Shown: positions 33,383 through 40,811 of the stretch, one piece after another
Layout: the number at the start of each line of letters is the position of its first letter
Numbering within the stretch: the first letter of the stretch is position 1
Source: Paenibacillus sp. OV219
GTDB taxonomy: Bacteria; Bacillota; Bacilli; Paenibacillales; Paenibacillaceae
Length of the DNA: 64,000 nt
Direction: 5' to 3'
Assembly: GCF_900110075.1 (NCBI RefSeq)
Contig: NZ_FOCJ01000004.1
Location: forward strand, 1-64,000
Notes under the pieces: generated by a model
Databases searched by the model: none
Told to the model about the DNA's origin: nothing
The model's input: only the letters and a program-made list of their open reading frames with translations
Made by a program: the position numbers and the translations under genes

Positions 33383-34363
33383 TTACAGCGCACCTACGAC
33401 TCGATGAGGAACATAAAGCTCTTCAAGGGATGCAATTTCATCTGGTGTTAACTTTAAGGTAAGCGAGCCAATCGATTCCTCAAGCTGGGCGATGCTAGTC
33501 ACACCGATAATGGGAGCTGTCACAGGTTCCTTCTGCAGCAGCCAGGCAAGCGCGATCTGTACACGAGGAACGCCGCGTTTCTCAGCGATTGCAGCAACCC
33601 GGTCGGCGATAAAACGATCCGTCGCTGCAGTTGCGTCATATTTCATTTTCTGCGCTTGATCGGTCTCTGAACGGTATGTTGTTACAGACGCATCGCGAAC
33701 CAATCGGCCAGAAGCAAGCGGGCTGTATGGGATCACGCCAATCTTCTCTGCCTTACACAGAGGCATCATTTCCCGCTCCTCTTCACGGTAGATGAGGTTC
33801 ATATGATTCTGCATCGCTACAAACCGCGTCCAACCATGCTGCTGTGCGACATGCAGCGCCTTCTGAAACTGCCATGCATACATAGCGGATGCCCCAATAT
33901 ATCTAGCTTTTCCCGCCTTCACGACGTCATGTAAAGCTTCCATCGTTTCTTCGATGGGCGTATTGTAATCCCAGCGGTGAATTTGGTACAAATCCACATA
34001 ATCTGTCCCGAGCCGCTTCAAACTTGAATCGATTTGACTCATAATCGCTTTACGCGAAAGACCTGCACCATTGGGACCTTCATTCATGCGGAAGAACACC
34101 TTCGTAGCGATGACAATCTCATCCCGATTGGCGTAGTCCTTCAGCGCTCGTCCTACAATTTCCTCACTTGAGCCGCCGCCATACACATTCGCCGTGTCAA
34201 AAAAATTAATGCCAAGGTCGAGTGCCCTTTTAATGACCGGACGGCTGTTCTCCTCATTAAGCACCCACGGATGCGTCCATTGTTCTGCTACGCCAAAGCT
34301 CATACAGCCAAGGCATAGACGGGAAACGTCCAAGCCAGTATGACCGAGTTTTACATATTCCAT
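33383..34363 (-). CDS. Aldo/keto reductase
   Basis: A 326-residue NADPH-dependent reductase. The tetrad residues are Asp and Tyr in FFDTANVYGGGSSEE near 50, Lys in VIATKVFFRM near 80, and His in DLYQIHRWDYNTP near 118. Its RMNEGPNGAGLSRKAIM block marks the subgroup related to Bacillus YajO/IolS-like enzymes. I start at ATG 34363 (MEYVKLGHTGLDV) after AGGG; the longer frame would need TTG. It is a single gene, and the substrate is unknown. Confidence 0.9.
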   Translation of the reverse strand: MEYVKLGHTGLDVSRLCLGCMSFGVAEQWTHPWVLNEENSRPVIKRALDLGINFFDTANVYGGGSSEEIVGRALKDYANRDEIVIATKVFFRMNEGPNGAGLSRKAIMSQIDSSLKRLGTDYVDLYQIHRWDYNTPIEETMEALHDVVKAGKARYIGASAMYAWQFQKALHVAQQHGWTRFVAMQNHMNLIYREEEREMMPLCKAEKIGVIPYSPLASGRLVRDASVTTYRSETDQAQKMKYDATAATDRFIADRVAAIAEKRGVPRVQIALAWLLQKEPVTAPIIGVTSIAQLEESIGSLTLKLTPDEIASLEELYVPHRVVGAL

Positions 34364-34447
34364 TCGATTTGTCCCTACTTTCTCCAAAGGTATAACAAGA
34401 GTGTACAGTCTGGAGTTAACTCCAAGTCAATATGCTGTTTCGGCTGT

Positions 34448-34706
34448 TTACCTTTTCCTTGATAGCCATCCATGACCCTTACTCGTTTTCCAATTGCCCA
34501 AATTAGACTTAACATCCACGTTATTATTTCGATTGGAATCTCTCTGTCCTTGGTTTATATACTCAACATAAGTCATTAACTTCGCATAATCCTGTTCATC
34601 TCTAAGAAAAAACACGCCAATTACATCCGTTTCATCATTCTCATTCGCCTTAACAATATGAGAAACAATACGGTATGAGTTAATCGTGTTATCAATTCTT
34701 CCTTCC
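34448..34706 (-). pseudogene. Coding-like remnant without a start codon
   Basis: The minus strand stays open for about 85 codons to a TAA at 34450-34448 and reads like real protein (INSYRIVSHIVKANENDE, then DVIGVFFLRDEQDYAKL), yet the frame follows a TAG with no ATG, GTG or TTG near its beginning. A GGAAGG lies where a ribosome site would be, followed by ATT. It is either a gene with a mutated start or a decayed fragment. I do not recognise the family. The rest of the 600-base gap holds the fabH promoter region. Confidence 0.35.
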
Positions 34707-34813
34707 TAAACTCCTACAACACCATTTATCGGTAAAATTCTGTTGTAATTGAGGCATAAAATGATTCTATAGATAGGATATAGACATCAGCATTAAAGTA
34801 GTGTAATCTATAA

Positions 34814-34843
34814 TTAGTACCAAGTACTAGTACCTGATATTAA
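34814..34843 (+). promoter_or_regulatory. Two overlapping FapR-like operators upstream of fabH
   Basis: TTAGTACCAAGTACTAG (34814-34830) and CTAGTACCTGATATTAA (34827-34843) both resemble the remembered FapR consensus TTAGTACCTGATACTAA and overlap by four bases. A TATAAT at 34809-34814 abuts them. FapR is the malonyl-CoA-responsive repressor of fatty acid genes in Bacillus and relatives, so repression of fabH is expected. The site is 121 bases before the fabH start. Confidence 0.75.
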
Positions 34844-34964
34844 ATTGGTATCGCCAATGCAGCTATCTAAATCAGCCAATGCCGTTTTTTTTGCAGCCTT
34901 ACAGCTAATACTGACAAAACAGGCACCACTATGAATGACTACTCTTTAAAGGAGTTGACGAACG

Positions 34965-35957
34965 ATGCCTCACTCATCACTACGATCTCTTACTGCAATT
35001 ACAGCCTTTGGTGCCTATGTGCCTGAACGCGTGCTGACGAATCATGATTTGGAACAGATGGTGGATACGAATGATGAATGGATCTTTCAACGTACGGGGA
35101 TAAAGGAGCGCCGAATTGCCGCAGACGACCAGTTCTGCAGCGATATGTGCTTCGGTGCCGTCCGCGATTTGCAGCTGCGCTATGGCGTCGTGCTTGAGGA
35201 CGTCGACTATATCATCGTGGCAACGACGACGCCGGATACGTTCTTCCCGAGCATGTCTGCTCGCGTGCAAGCCGAGTTCGGTATCGCATCATGCGGAGCT
35301 GTCGACATTCAAGCTGCGTGTGCGGGCTTCGTTGCTGCACTTCAGATGGCGAATGGCCTCCTACTCTCCGGCGTTTATCATAAAATATTAGTAATCGGCG
35401 CAGAGACACTGTCCAAAGCGACCGACTATACAGACCGCACCACCTGCATCCTCTTCGGTGACGGTGCGGGTGCAGCGCTGCTTGAGCGCGATGACGAAGG
35501 CGCCTTTCTCGCTTCCTACTCGGCAACGAACGGTGAAGACGGCCGTCATCTGTACCGTTCCAGCCTCGCAACTACGATTAACGGGCAGCCGATTCAAGCG
35601 AACGGGCTCATCGTGCAAAATGGCCGCGAAGTGTACAAATGGGCGGTAACTACGGTACCGAAGGGCATTAAGATGCTGCTCGAGAACAGCGGCTACAGTG
35701 TCGACGAAGTCGACTGGTTCGTGCCTCATAGCGCGAACATGCGGATCGTGGAATCGATCTGCGAGCGCACTGGCATTCCGTTGGAGCGTACGTTAACGAG
35801 TATGGCGCAGTATGGCAATACGTCTGCGGCCTCCATTCCGCTCGCGCTTGATCTAGCGATTAAGGATGGACGGATTGCTAACGGCGATACCGTTCTGCTC
35901 TACGGCTTCGGCGGCGGATTGACCGAGTCGGCGCTGCTGCTGCGTTGGACGCTATGA
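34965..35957 (+). CDS. fabH: Beta-ketoacyl-ACP synthase III
   Basis: A 330-residue condensing enzyme that joins acyl-CoA and malonyl-ACP to start fatty acid synthesis; Firmicute forms favour branched starters. The catalytic triad is Cys119 in QAACAG, His255 in VPHSANMR and Asn285 in QYGNTSAAS. The length is standard. AAAGGAG lies about ten bases before the ATG. It stands alone with its own FapR-like operators and a terminator, so it may be an extra fabH copy outside the main fab cluster, as in B. subtilis fabHB. Confidence 0.95.
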   Translation: MPHSSLRSLTAITAFGAYVPERVLTNHDLEQMVDTNDEWIFQRTGIKERRIAADDQFCSDMCFGAVRDLQLRYGVVLEDVDYIIVATTTPDTFFPSMSARVQAEFGIASCGAVDIQAACAGFVAALQMANGLLLSGVYHKILVIGAETLSKATDYTDRTTCILFGDGAGAALLERDDEGAFLASYSATNGEDGRHLYRSSLATTINGQPIQANGLIVQNGREVYKWAVTTVPKGIKMLLENSGYSVDEVDWFVPHSANMRIVESICERTGIPLERTLTSMAQYGNTSAASIPLALDLAIKDGRIANGDTVLLYGFGGGLTESALLLRWTL

Positions 35958-35968
35958 AGACGCGTATG

Positions 35969-36016
35969 AAACAGTCCCTTTTGACTTGAGCAATGAGGGG
36001 CTGTTTTGTTTTATTT
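35969..36016 (+). terminator. fabH terminator
   Basis: AAACAGTCCC (35969-35978) pairs with GGGGCTGTTT (35997-36006) and is followed by a T-rich tract. Confidence 0.75.
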
Positions 36017-36092
36017 TGTCGATTGGGGGCAAAGGAAGTATACTAGTACTAATGCGTTTACAAGTTTAATAGAAAGAGAAGGTAGCCCCGCC

Positions 36093-37013
36093 ATGAATGA
36101 TCTCAAACAAGCCTATGAATTGCTCGGCCTGACTGAAGGTGCATCGAGGGAAGAAGTGGAGAAACGGTATTTCATATTGCTCCGGCGTGATCGCTCCAAC
36201 AAGCAGCGCGAAGGAGATGAGCAAGATGATTTCCCTAGCCTGGAGGAGATCAACCGTGCGTACCGGCTTATCGTCGGCCATGAAGACGAGAAGACCATGG
36301 AGAAGTACAATGAGGCGTCTTATGGAAAATATAAATCGATGGGACCCACGTTTCAGAAAATCGACCATTTCGTCAGCTATTATAAGTTCCACGTTCTCGG
36401 TGTAATTGCTGTAATTGCCATTCTGATCTATGGGATTCACGCTTATGATGTTCACCGCAAGGAGAAAGCGGAGCTTGCGAAGCTGCCTCCGGTTAATGTG
36501 AGCGTCTCCTTCTTCGGTGAGTATTTCAACGTGGACGGCACGTTCCAGAATTCCGATATGAAGCCGTTTGAGACGAAGTTTACTTCGCAATTCCCGCAGT
36601 GGAAGCGCGTCGTTACTTACTTCACTTTTGTCCCTCAAGAGATGACGAGTCAGCAGGACTCCGCTTTGATGCAGAAGAGCATCATCGACCTAATGATGAA
36701 CAAAGCCGATGTGTACATTTTGGATAAGCCGAATTTCATTAAGCTGGCACAAGACGGATCGCTGCTCCCGCTGGACGGCGATGCTGCCAGCAAAATGAGC
36801 TTCTCCTACAAGCCTGAGTCGGCGTTCAAGACTGTCACTCAGGACGATCCGACACTGCATGTCTACGGCGTGGACATCGGCGGCAGCTCGCTGCTCAAAG
36901 ACTTGCCGGTCATCGGCAAGGAATACATCGCCGCAATCCGCATCAACGGCGAGCATCATGACAATGCGTTCACGTTTATCCAGAAGTATGTGAATAACGT
37001 GAAGACGAAATAG
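36093..37013 (+). CDS. Membrane-anchored protein with a J-domain-like N-terminus
   Basis: A 306-residue protein of unknown function. Residues 1-65 look like a DnaJ J-domain: YELLGLTEGASREEVEKRY as helices I-II and LEEINRAYRLIVG as helix III. The HPD loop needed to stimulate DnaK is not present; LLRRDRSNK stands in its place. One transmembrane helix covers residues 101-118, and about 180 residues lie outside the membrane with strand/helix alternation (VNVSVSFFGEYF...KADVYILDKPNFIKLAQDG) that recalls a reduced solute-binding lobe. ATG 36093 follows GAGAAGG; the longer frame from 36006 overlaps the fabH terminator. Confidence 0.7.
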   Translation: MNDLKQAYELLGLTEGASREEVEKRYFILLRRDRSNKQREGDEQDDFPSLEEINRAYRLIVGHEDEKTMEKYNEASYGKYKSMGPTFQKIDHFVSYYKFHVLGVIAVIAILIYGIHAYDVHRKEKAELAKLPPVNVSVSFFGEYFNVDGTFQNSDMKPFETKFTSQFPQWKRVVTYFTFVPQEMTSQQDSALMQKSIIDLMMNKADVYILDKPNFIKLAQDGSLLPLDGDAASKMSFSYKPESAFKTVTQDDPTLHVYGVDIGGSSLLKDLPVIGKEYIAAIRINGEHHDNAFTFIQKYVNNVKTK

Positions 37014-37028
37014 TTGGTTTGATTGATG

Positions 37029-37060
37029 AACCTCTGCTGCCTTTGGCGGCGGAGGTTTTT
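37029..37060 (+). terminator. Terminator of the J-domain-like gene
   Basis: AACCTCTGCTGCC pairs with GGCGGCGGAGGTT using two T-G pairs, then TTTTTGTG. Confidence 0.85.
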
Positions 37061-37152
37061 GTGTTTGGTTGGATAGGATTAGGAGATGTAGATCCCTGGG
37101 GGATTCTCTTTGGGAACCGGAGTATGGCTCGCGCGCCAAGTCTACCTTAACA

Positions 37153-37344
37153 TCAGCCCATGTAGCTGGTCTGCTGGACCTCTTCCACGTTTCCGCCGCC
37201 ATTTCCGCCTATGTAGCTGGTCTGCTGGACCTCTTCCACGTTTCCGCCGCCATTTCCTCCCATGTAGCTGGTCTGCTGGACCTCTTCCACGTTTCCGCCG
37301 CCATTTCCGCCAATGTAGCTGGTCTGCTGGGAGCAGTAACCCAA
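37153..37344 (-). CDS. Tandem-repeat Gly/Asn-rich mini-protein
   Basis: A 63-residue reading frame opening at TTG after GGGAG, built of a 17-residue repeat (GGNGGGNVEEVQQTSYM) present three times plus a partial copy, ending SYMG. At DNA level the 51-base units differ only at positions that are third codon positions in this frame: ATA/ATG/ATT and GGC/GGA. In the opposite-strand frame the same changes alter first positions. This supports real selection on the minus-strand protein. No family is recognised; surface, spore coat or peptide-precursor roles are all open. Spacing of the ribosome site (four bases) is short. Confidence 0.5.
   Translation of the reverse strand: MGYCSQQTSYIGGNGGGNVEEVQQTSYMGGNGGGNVEEVQQTSYIGGNGGGNVEEVQQTSYMG
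37160..37331. repeat. 51-bp tandem repeat, three copies and a partial fourth
   Basis: Units start at 37160, 37211, 37262 and 37313 and are identical except for a few bases at the unit junctions. They lie within the mini-protein frame on the minus strand. Confidence 0.95.
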
Positions 37345-37414
37345 GCTTCTCCCATTCCACCGACATACACTAGCAATGAGTGTCTATGTAAGCGTGTGAG
37401 AGAGGAAGATTGCG

Positions 37415-38509
37415 ATGAAGCTGCTAGTTACCTATTTTATTCCGAGCGGCGGGATTGAGACGTTGAACCGGCTGCGCTTCCATGCCCTTCGCGCGGTAGG
37501 CATTGAGGTGCATGCGCTGTACCTGTGGAATGGCGCGGGGAGGCAGAACATGGCGGACATCCCCCATTTTGTGACGAATAACGATCACGAAATCCAGACT
37601 GTCCTCCAAGCAGGCCGTTACGACGCCATCATCGTCACCTGCGATCACCTGATGCTCCAGCGGCTGCGCGGACTTGGCTACACCGGCGCGCTAATCTACG
37701 AGGCGCAAGGGCTCGGAACGAAAGAGCAAGCAACTGGCACGCTCGCATTCGGCTCAACGTTTATCCGTGCTTTTGCAAATGCAGCCATTAGTACGCCGAC
37801 CTCGCACCTCATGGAGCTGTTCCAAACCTACCTCGGCGACCTGCCCCGTTTCTACGTCCAAAATATGATCGACACGAACCAGTTCATCCATCTAGGTCCC
37901 GCAGCTGCTGCACTTAATCCGTCAGGCGCACCGATCATCGGCTGGATCGGACGGCTGGAGCGCAACAAGAACTGGCCCCTCTTCCTCGATATTTGCAGCG
38001 TGCTTGCATCCGTAAGGCCGGAGCTGCAAATCTGGATGTTCGAGGACGCCACTATCTCAGAGCCCGGCGAACGGGAGCGATTCCATGCCCGCATTCACGA
38101 GCTGAACCTGACACAACGGCTGACGGTCCGCTCCAACCTCCCGCACAGCCATATGCCGCTCTACTTAACCGCCATCGGCGATTCCGGCGGCCTCCTCATG
38201 TCTACCTCCATAACCGAGGGCTTCGGCTATGCGGTTGCAGAGGCAATGAGCTGCCGCTGCCCAGTGCTGTCCACTGACTCCGACGGCGTCCGCTGCTTCA
38301 TTGACCATAATCGAACAGGCAAATTTTTCTACTCCAGCACGGTTCCTGAAGCGGTGCAGGCCGCAAGCGAGCTTATGGATAATTTGCCGCTGCGCAGCGC
38401 CATTCGCGATGCAGCTGACCAGCACATTCGAACGCATTTCTCGCCAAGCCGCTATGCCGCGGATATCGTCAATATCCTCGTCGCCCTCAGACTCCGTCCC
38501 TACGTCTAG
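37415..38509 (+). CDS. Glycosyltransferase, GT4-like
   Basis: A 364-residue GT-B type transferase. The N-terminal acceptor lobe begins MKLLVTYFIPSGGIETLNR. The sugar-nucleotide lobe starts at GWIGRLERNKNWPLFLDI near residue 175, with the E-x7-E-like block STSITEGFGYAVAEAMSC near 270 and VLSTDSDGVRCFI after it. GAGGAAG precedes the ATG. It is followed after 106 bases by a GT2 gene in the same direction, so both may build one glycan, for instance on the cell surface or spore. Donor and acceptor are unknown. Confidence 0.88.
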   Translation: MKLLVTYFIPSGGIETLNRLRFHALRAVGIEVHALYLWNGAGRQNMADIPHFVTNNDHEIQTVLQAGRYDAIIVTCDHLMLQRLRGLGYTGALIYEAQGLGTKEQATGTLAFGSTFIRAFANAAISTPTSHLMELFQTYLGDLPRFYVQNMIDTNQFIHLGPAAAALNPSGAPIIGWIGRLERNKNWPLFLDICSVLASVRPELQIWMFEDATISEPGERERFHARIHELNLTQRLTVRSNLPHSHMPLYLTAIGDSGGLLMSTSITEGFGYAVAEAMSCRCPVLSTDSDGVRCFIDHNRTGKFFYSSTVPEAVQAASELMDNLPLRSAIRDAADQHIRTHFSPSRYAADIVNILVALRLRPYV

Positions 38510-38615
38510 CAGCTGCTGCCAAAAATAGTCTTTTAACTAAGAACACCTGCTGTGTCTGCATCCGCCCTGTCCCCATATAGTGAAGATAGAATGAACTATC
38601 GCGAGGTGAACGATC

Positions 38616-39332
38616 ATGCTGCCAAAAGTGTCTATCATCATCCCGTTCTACAACGATCCCTATGTCGATCAAGCGATCGTCAGCGCACTCTATCAGACGT
38701 ATCCGAACATTGAGATTCTCGTCATCGACGATGGCTCGACGAAACATCAGGATGTGATTGCACCTTATCGATCCCGGATCATTTATCTTGGCAAAGCGAA
38801 CGGGGGGACCGGCAGCGCACTCAATTACGGCATCGCGATGGCTACTGGCAAATACGTCGCTTGGCTGAGCTCTGATGATCGGTTTCTTCCTGACAAAGTC
38901 GAGCGGCAAGTGGCGTATATGGAACGGACTGGAGCACGCATCTGCCATACCGACTATCACGTCATGAACGAGCATGGCACCATTACGCAGTATGCAGCAG
39001 CAATTAAATTCCCATCGGCAAAAGCATTCATTAACGGCATTCGCCACGGTTGTCCGGTCAACGGCTGTACCATCATGATGACGAAGGAGCTGTTTCAAGA
39101 CATCGGCGGCTTCAATGAGTCGCTCCCGTACACGCATGACTATGATTTATGGATTCGCGTGCTGTTGTCGAGGGTTGATTTTCACTACTTGAACGAGGTA
39201 CTGACAGTCTATCGCCGCCATCAGCAAATGGGAACCGTCCGTAACTTCAACACGGTCATGCAAGAAGCGAATATGGTGAATGCGACTTATGGGGCGCTGC
39301 TCGATTCCCTGCTCGCACAGCTTCCTGGATAA
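38616..39332 (+). CDS. Glycosyltransferase family 2
   Basis: A 238-residue inverting GT-A enzyme. Residues 5-40 (VSIIIPFYNDPYVDQAIVSA) begin the nucleotide-binding fold, with IDDGS near 39 and the metal-binding SSDDR near 87. The C-terminal VNGCTIMMTKELF and THDYDLWIRVLL blocks complete the family pattern. It is strongly similar to the GT2 at 62644, including IIIPFYNDPYV and YPNIEILVIDDGST, so the two are paralogues. AGGTGA precedes the ATG. Confidence 0.92.
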   Translation: MLPKVSIIIPFYNDPYVDQAIVSALYQTYPNIEILVIDDGSTKHQDVIAPYRSRIIYLGKANGGTGSALNYGIAMATGKYVAWLSSDDRFLPDKVERQVAYMERTGARICHTDYHVMNEHGTITQYAAAIKFPSAKAFINGIRHGCPVNGCTIMMTKELFQDIGGFNESLPYTHDYDLWIRVLLSRVDFHYLNEVLTVYRRHQQMGTVRNFNTVMQEANMVNATYGALLDSLLAQLPG

Positions 39333-39336
39333 TGAG

Positions 39337-39379
39337 AAAGCCTGCCGGCACCTTGTGAAGTGCGCCTAGCAGGCTTTTT
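39337..39379. terminator. Bidirectional terminator between GT2 and amj
   Basis: AAAGCCTGC (39337-39345) pairs with GCAGGCTTT (39369-39377) and TT follows; it serves convergent genes. Confidence 0.75.
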
Positions 39380-39385
39380 GCTTGT

Positions 39386-40177
39386 TTAGATCATTTTCAC
39401 AATATAACCGATAAAATAAGCCGCAGGGATTAGCACGAACTGCGCAAGCATCGTTCCGAAGAAGCGGGCGGTCATGAGCACGACGTAGATTTTGCCCAGC
39501 CGGTCACGATGGGTTTCGTCGCTGAGCGCTTTGTCTGTAATAAGCCCGAGCTGCGGGTCAATGAAGATGGTGAGCAGGATGGTCGCGATGCCATTGATGA
39601 GGCCGGATGCCTGTGAGGCGGTGGTGCTGAATTGTGGGTATATATGCGCGGCATACAGGGAAGCCAGGACGCCGACGGTATAGAAGGAAGTCACGATCAT
39701 ACTGAGCAAAATAAACTTTTTCGGAATGCCGAGGTAGCGGAAACGTTTGAGGTTAAGCTTGGGTGCTTTGAGGTAATATTTCGTATTCTTCAACTGGCCG
39801 ATCGTGACGCTCGTGATAAGCTTCGGGAGTGAGCCCGCGATCTCAAGCTTGGCAATCAATCTGCCGAACAGGTTCACGAAAGTGGGAAAAAGAATGATCG
39901 CAAACAGTGTCCCAATCGACGAGGCGAGCAAAATAAATCGCAAATACGTAAGCAACTGGAACGTCGCATGATGCTTCGCGTAATCGACGAACTTGGCGGT
40001 CAGCGGTGCTTGGATAAGGTTTGCCGTACGTGAGACAAGGACGATGATCCCGGTCAGCGACAGCGCGACAGCGATTTTGTTCAGCCGGACGCCGGCGAGC
40101 CGTACCGCATAGGACAGTGTTTCTGTTGTATGGATAATCATTGTCATAATGAATACGATAATGAGATTGTTCGTCAA
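39386..40177 (-). CDS. amj: Amj-type lipid II flippase (DUF2837)
   Basis: A 263-residue polytopic membrane protein with about six to eight helices. The N-terminal HTTETLSYAVRLAGVRLNKI and the following ALSLTGIIVLVSRTANLIQA are the signature of the Amj family, known in B. subtilis as an alternative to MurJ for moving the peptidoglycan precursor lipid II across the membrane. It begins with TTG after GGAG, 33 bases behind an acetyltransferase gene in the same direction. In Bacillus amj is envelope-stress induced; no such control is visible here. Confidence 0.85.
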   Translation of the reverse strand: MTNNLIIVFIMTMIIHTTETLSYAVRLAGVRLNKIAVALSLTGIIVLVSRTANLIQAPLTAKFVDYAKHHATFQLLTYLRFILLASSIGTLFAIILFPTFVNLFGRLIAKLEIAGSLPKLITSVTIGQLKNTKYYLKAPKLNLKRFRYLGIPKKFILLSMIVTSFYTVGVLASLYAAHIYPQFSTTASQASGLINGIATILLTIFIDPQLGLITDKALSDETHRDRLGKIYVVLMTARFFGTMLAQFVLIPAAYFIGYIVKMI

Positions 40178-40210
40178 CGGCGCTTCAACTCCATAGCGTT
40201 CAAAATGGGG

Positions 40211-40681
40211 CTACCAGTGTTTCTCCAGCGCTTCCTCACTCGGGCGAAATCCGCTTCGTTCATAGAATTGGACGCTGGTGCTGCTTGGCCATAGAATGAG
40301 AAACTCGACCGCTTGCTCCTTCGCCCACAGCTCCATCGACTGATGAATTTGAGTTCCGATCCCGCGGCCTCGATAATCGGGTCTTGTGTATACATTTGTG
40401 ACATAGCCGAAGTACGGGTCCCGGACTCTACCTGGTCTAGGCACCTTATGAATGAGTTGCAAGTACATATGTGCGACGATACGCTCGTCCTCTTCAGCGA
40501 CCCAGATGAACCAGTCTCCGCCCGTGATCGCCTGTTCGAGAAACGCCGAGCACGTTCTGTAGAACTGTTCTTCTCCTTCAGCTCCCTGCCGCAGCTCTGG
40601 ATAATCCTCCACCGTGAACGTATAACGTATTTGGGCAAGCTCGCTAATATCATTTACTGTTGCGAGTCGAATAGTTGTCAA
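40211..40681 (-). CDS. GNAT family N-acetyltransferase
   Basis: A 156-residue acetyltransferase. The acetyl-CoA site is in VTNVYTRPDYRGRGIGTQIH near residue 90, the classic Q/RxxGxG/A loop, and the C-terminal ILWPSSTSVQFYERSGF is the conserved beta-bulge region. The frame is best started at TTG 40681 (LTTIRLATVNDI), a few bases after AAGGAGGGG. It precedes amj closely and may share its mRNA. The acceptor is unknown. Confidence 0.85.
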   Translation of the reverse strand: MTTIRLATVNDISELAQIRYTFTVEDYPELRQGAEGEEQFYRTCSAFLEQAITGGDWFIWVAEEDERIVAHMYLQLIHKVPRPGRVRDPYFGYVTNVYTRPDYRGRGIGTQIHQSMELWAKEQAVEFLILWPSSTSVQFYERSGFRPSEEALEKHW

Positions 40682-40758
40682 TAGTCCCCCTCCTTGTCTG
40701 TTCAACTCTACTATACTAAACCTACTCTACGAATGGAAAATCTATGATATCTATACAG

Positions 40759-40788
40759 AAAAAGGCGCGGCCACTTTCATGCCACGCC
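40759..40788 (-). terminator. Terminator of the secreted beta-helix gene
   Basis: GGCGCGGC (40764-40771) pairs with GCCACGCC (40781-40788) with one wobble; on the minus strand TTTTTCTG follows. Confidence 0.75.
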
Positions 40789-40811
40789 CAACACCTCACC
40801 ACTCCAACACC

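Noticed and set aside
37069..37458. 129-codon plus-strand frame through the 51-bp repeats into the glycosyltransferase start
   Set aside because: Unit differences change first codon positions in this frame, no ribosome site is seen, and it overlaps the real GT4 start out of frame.
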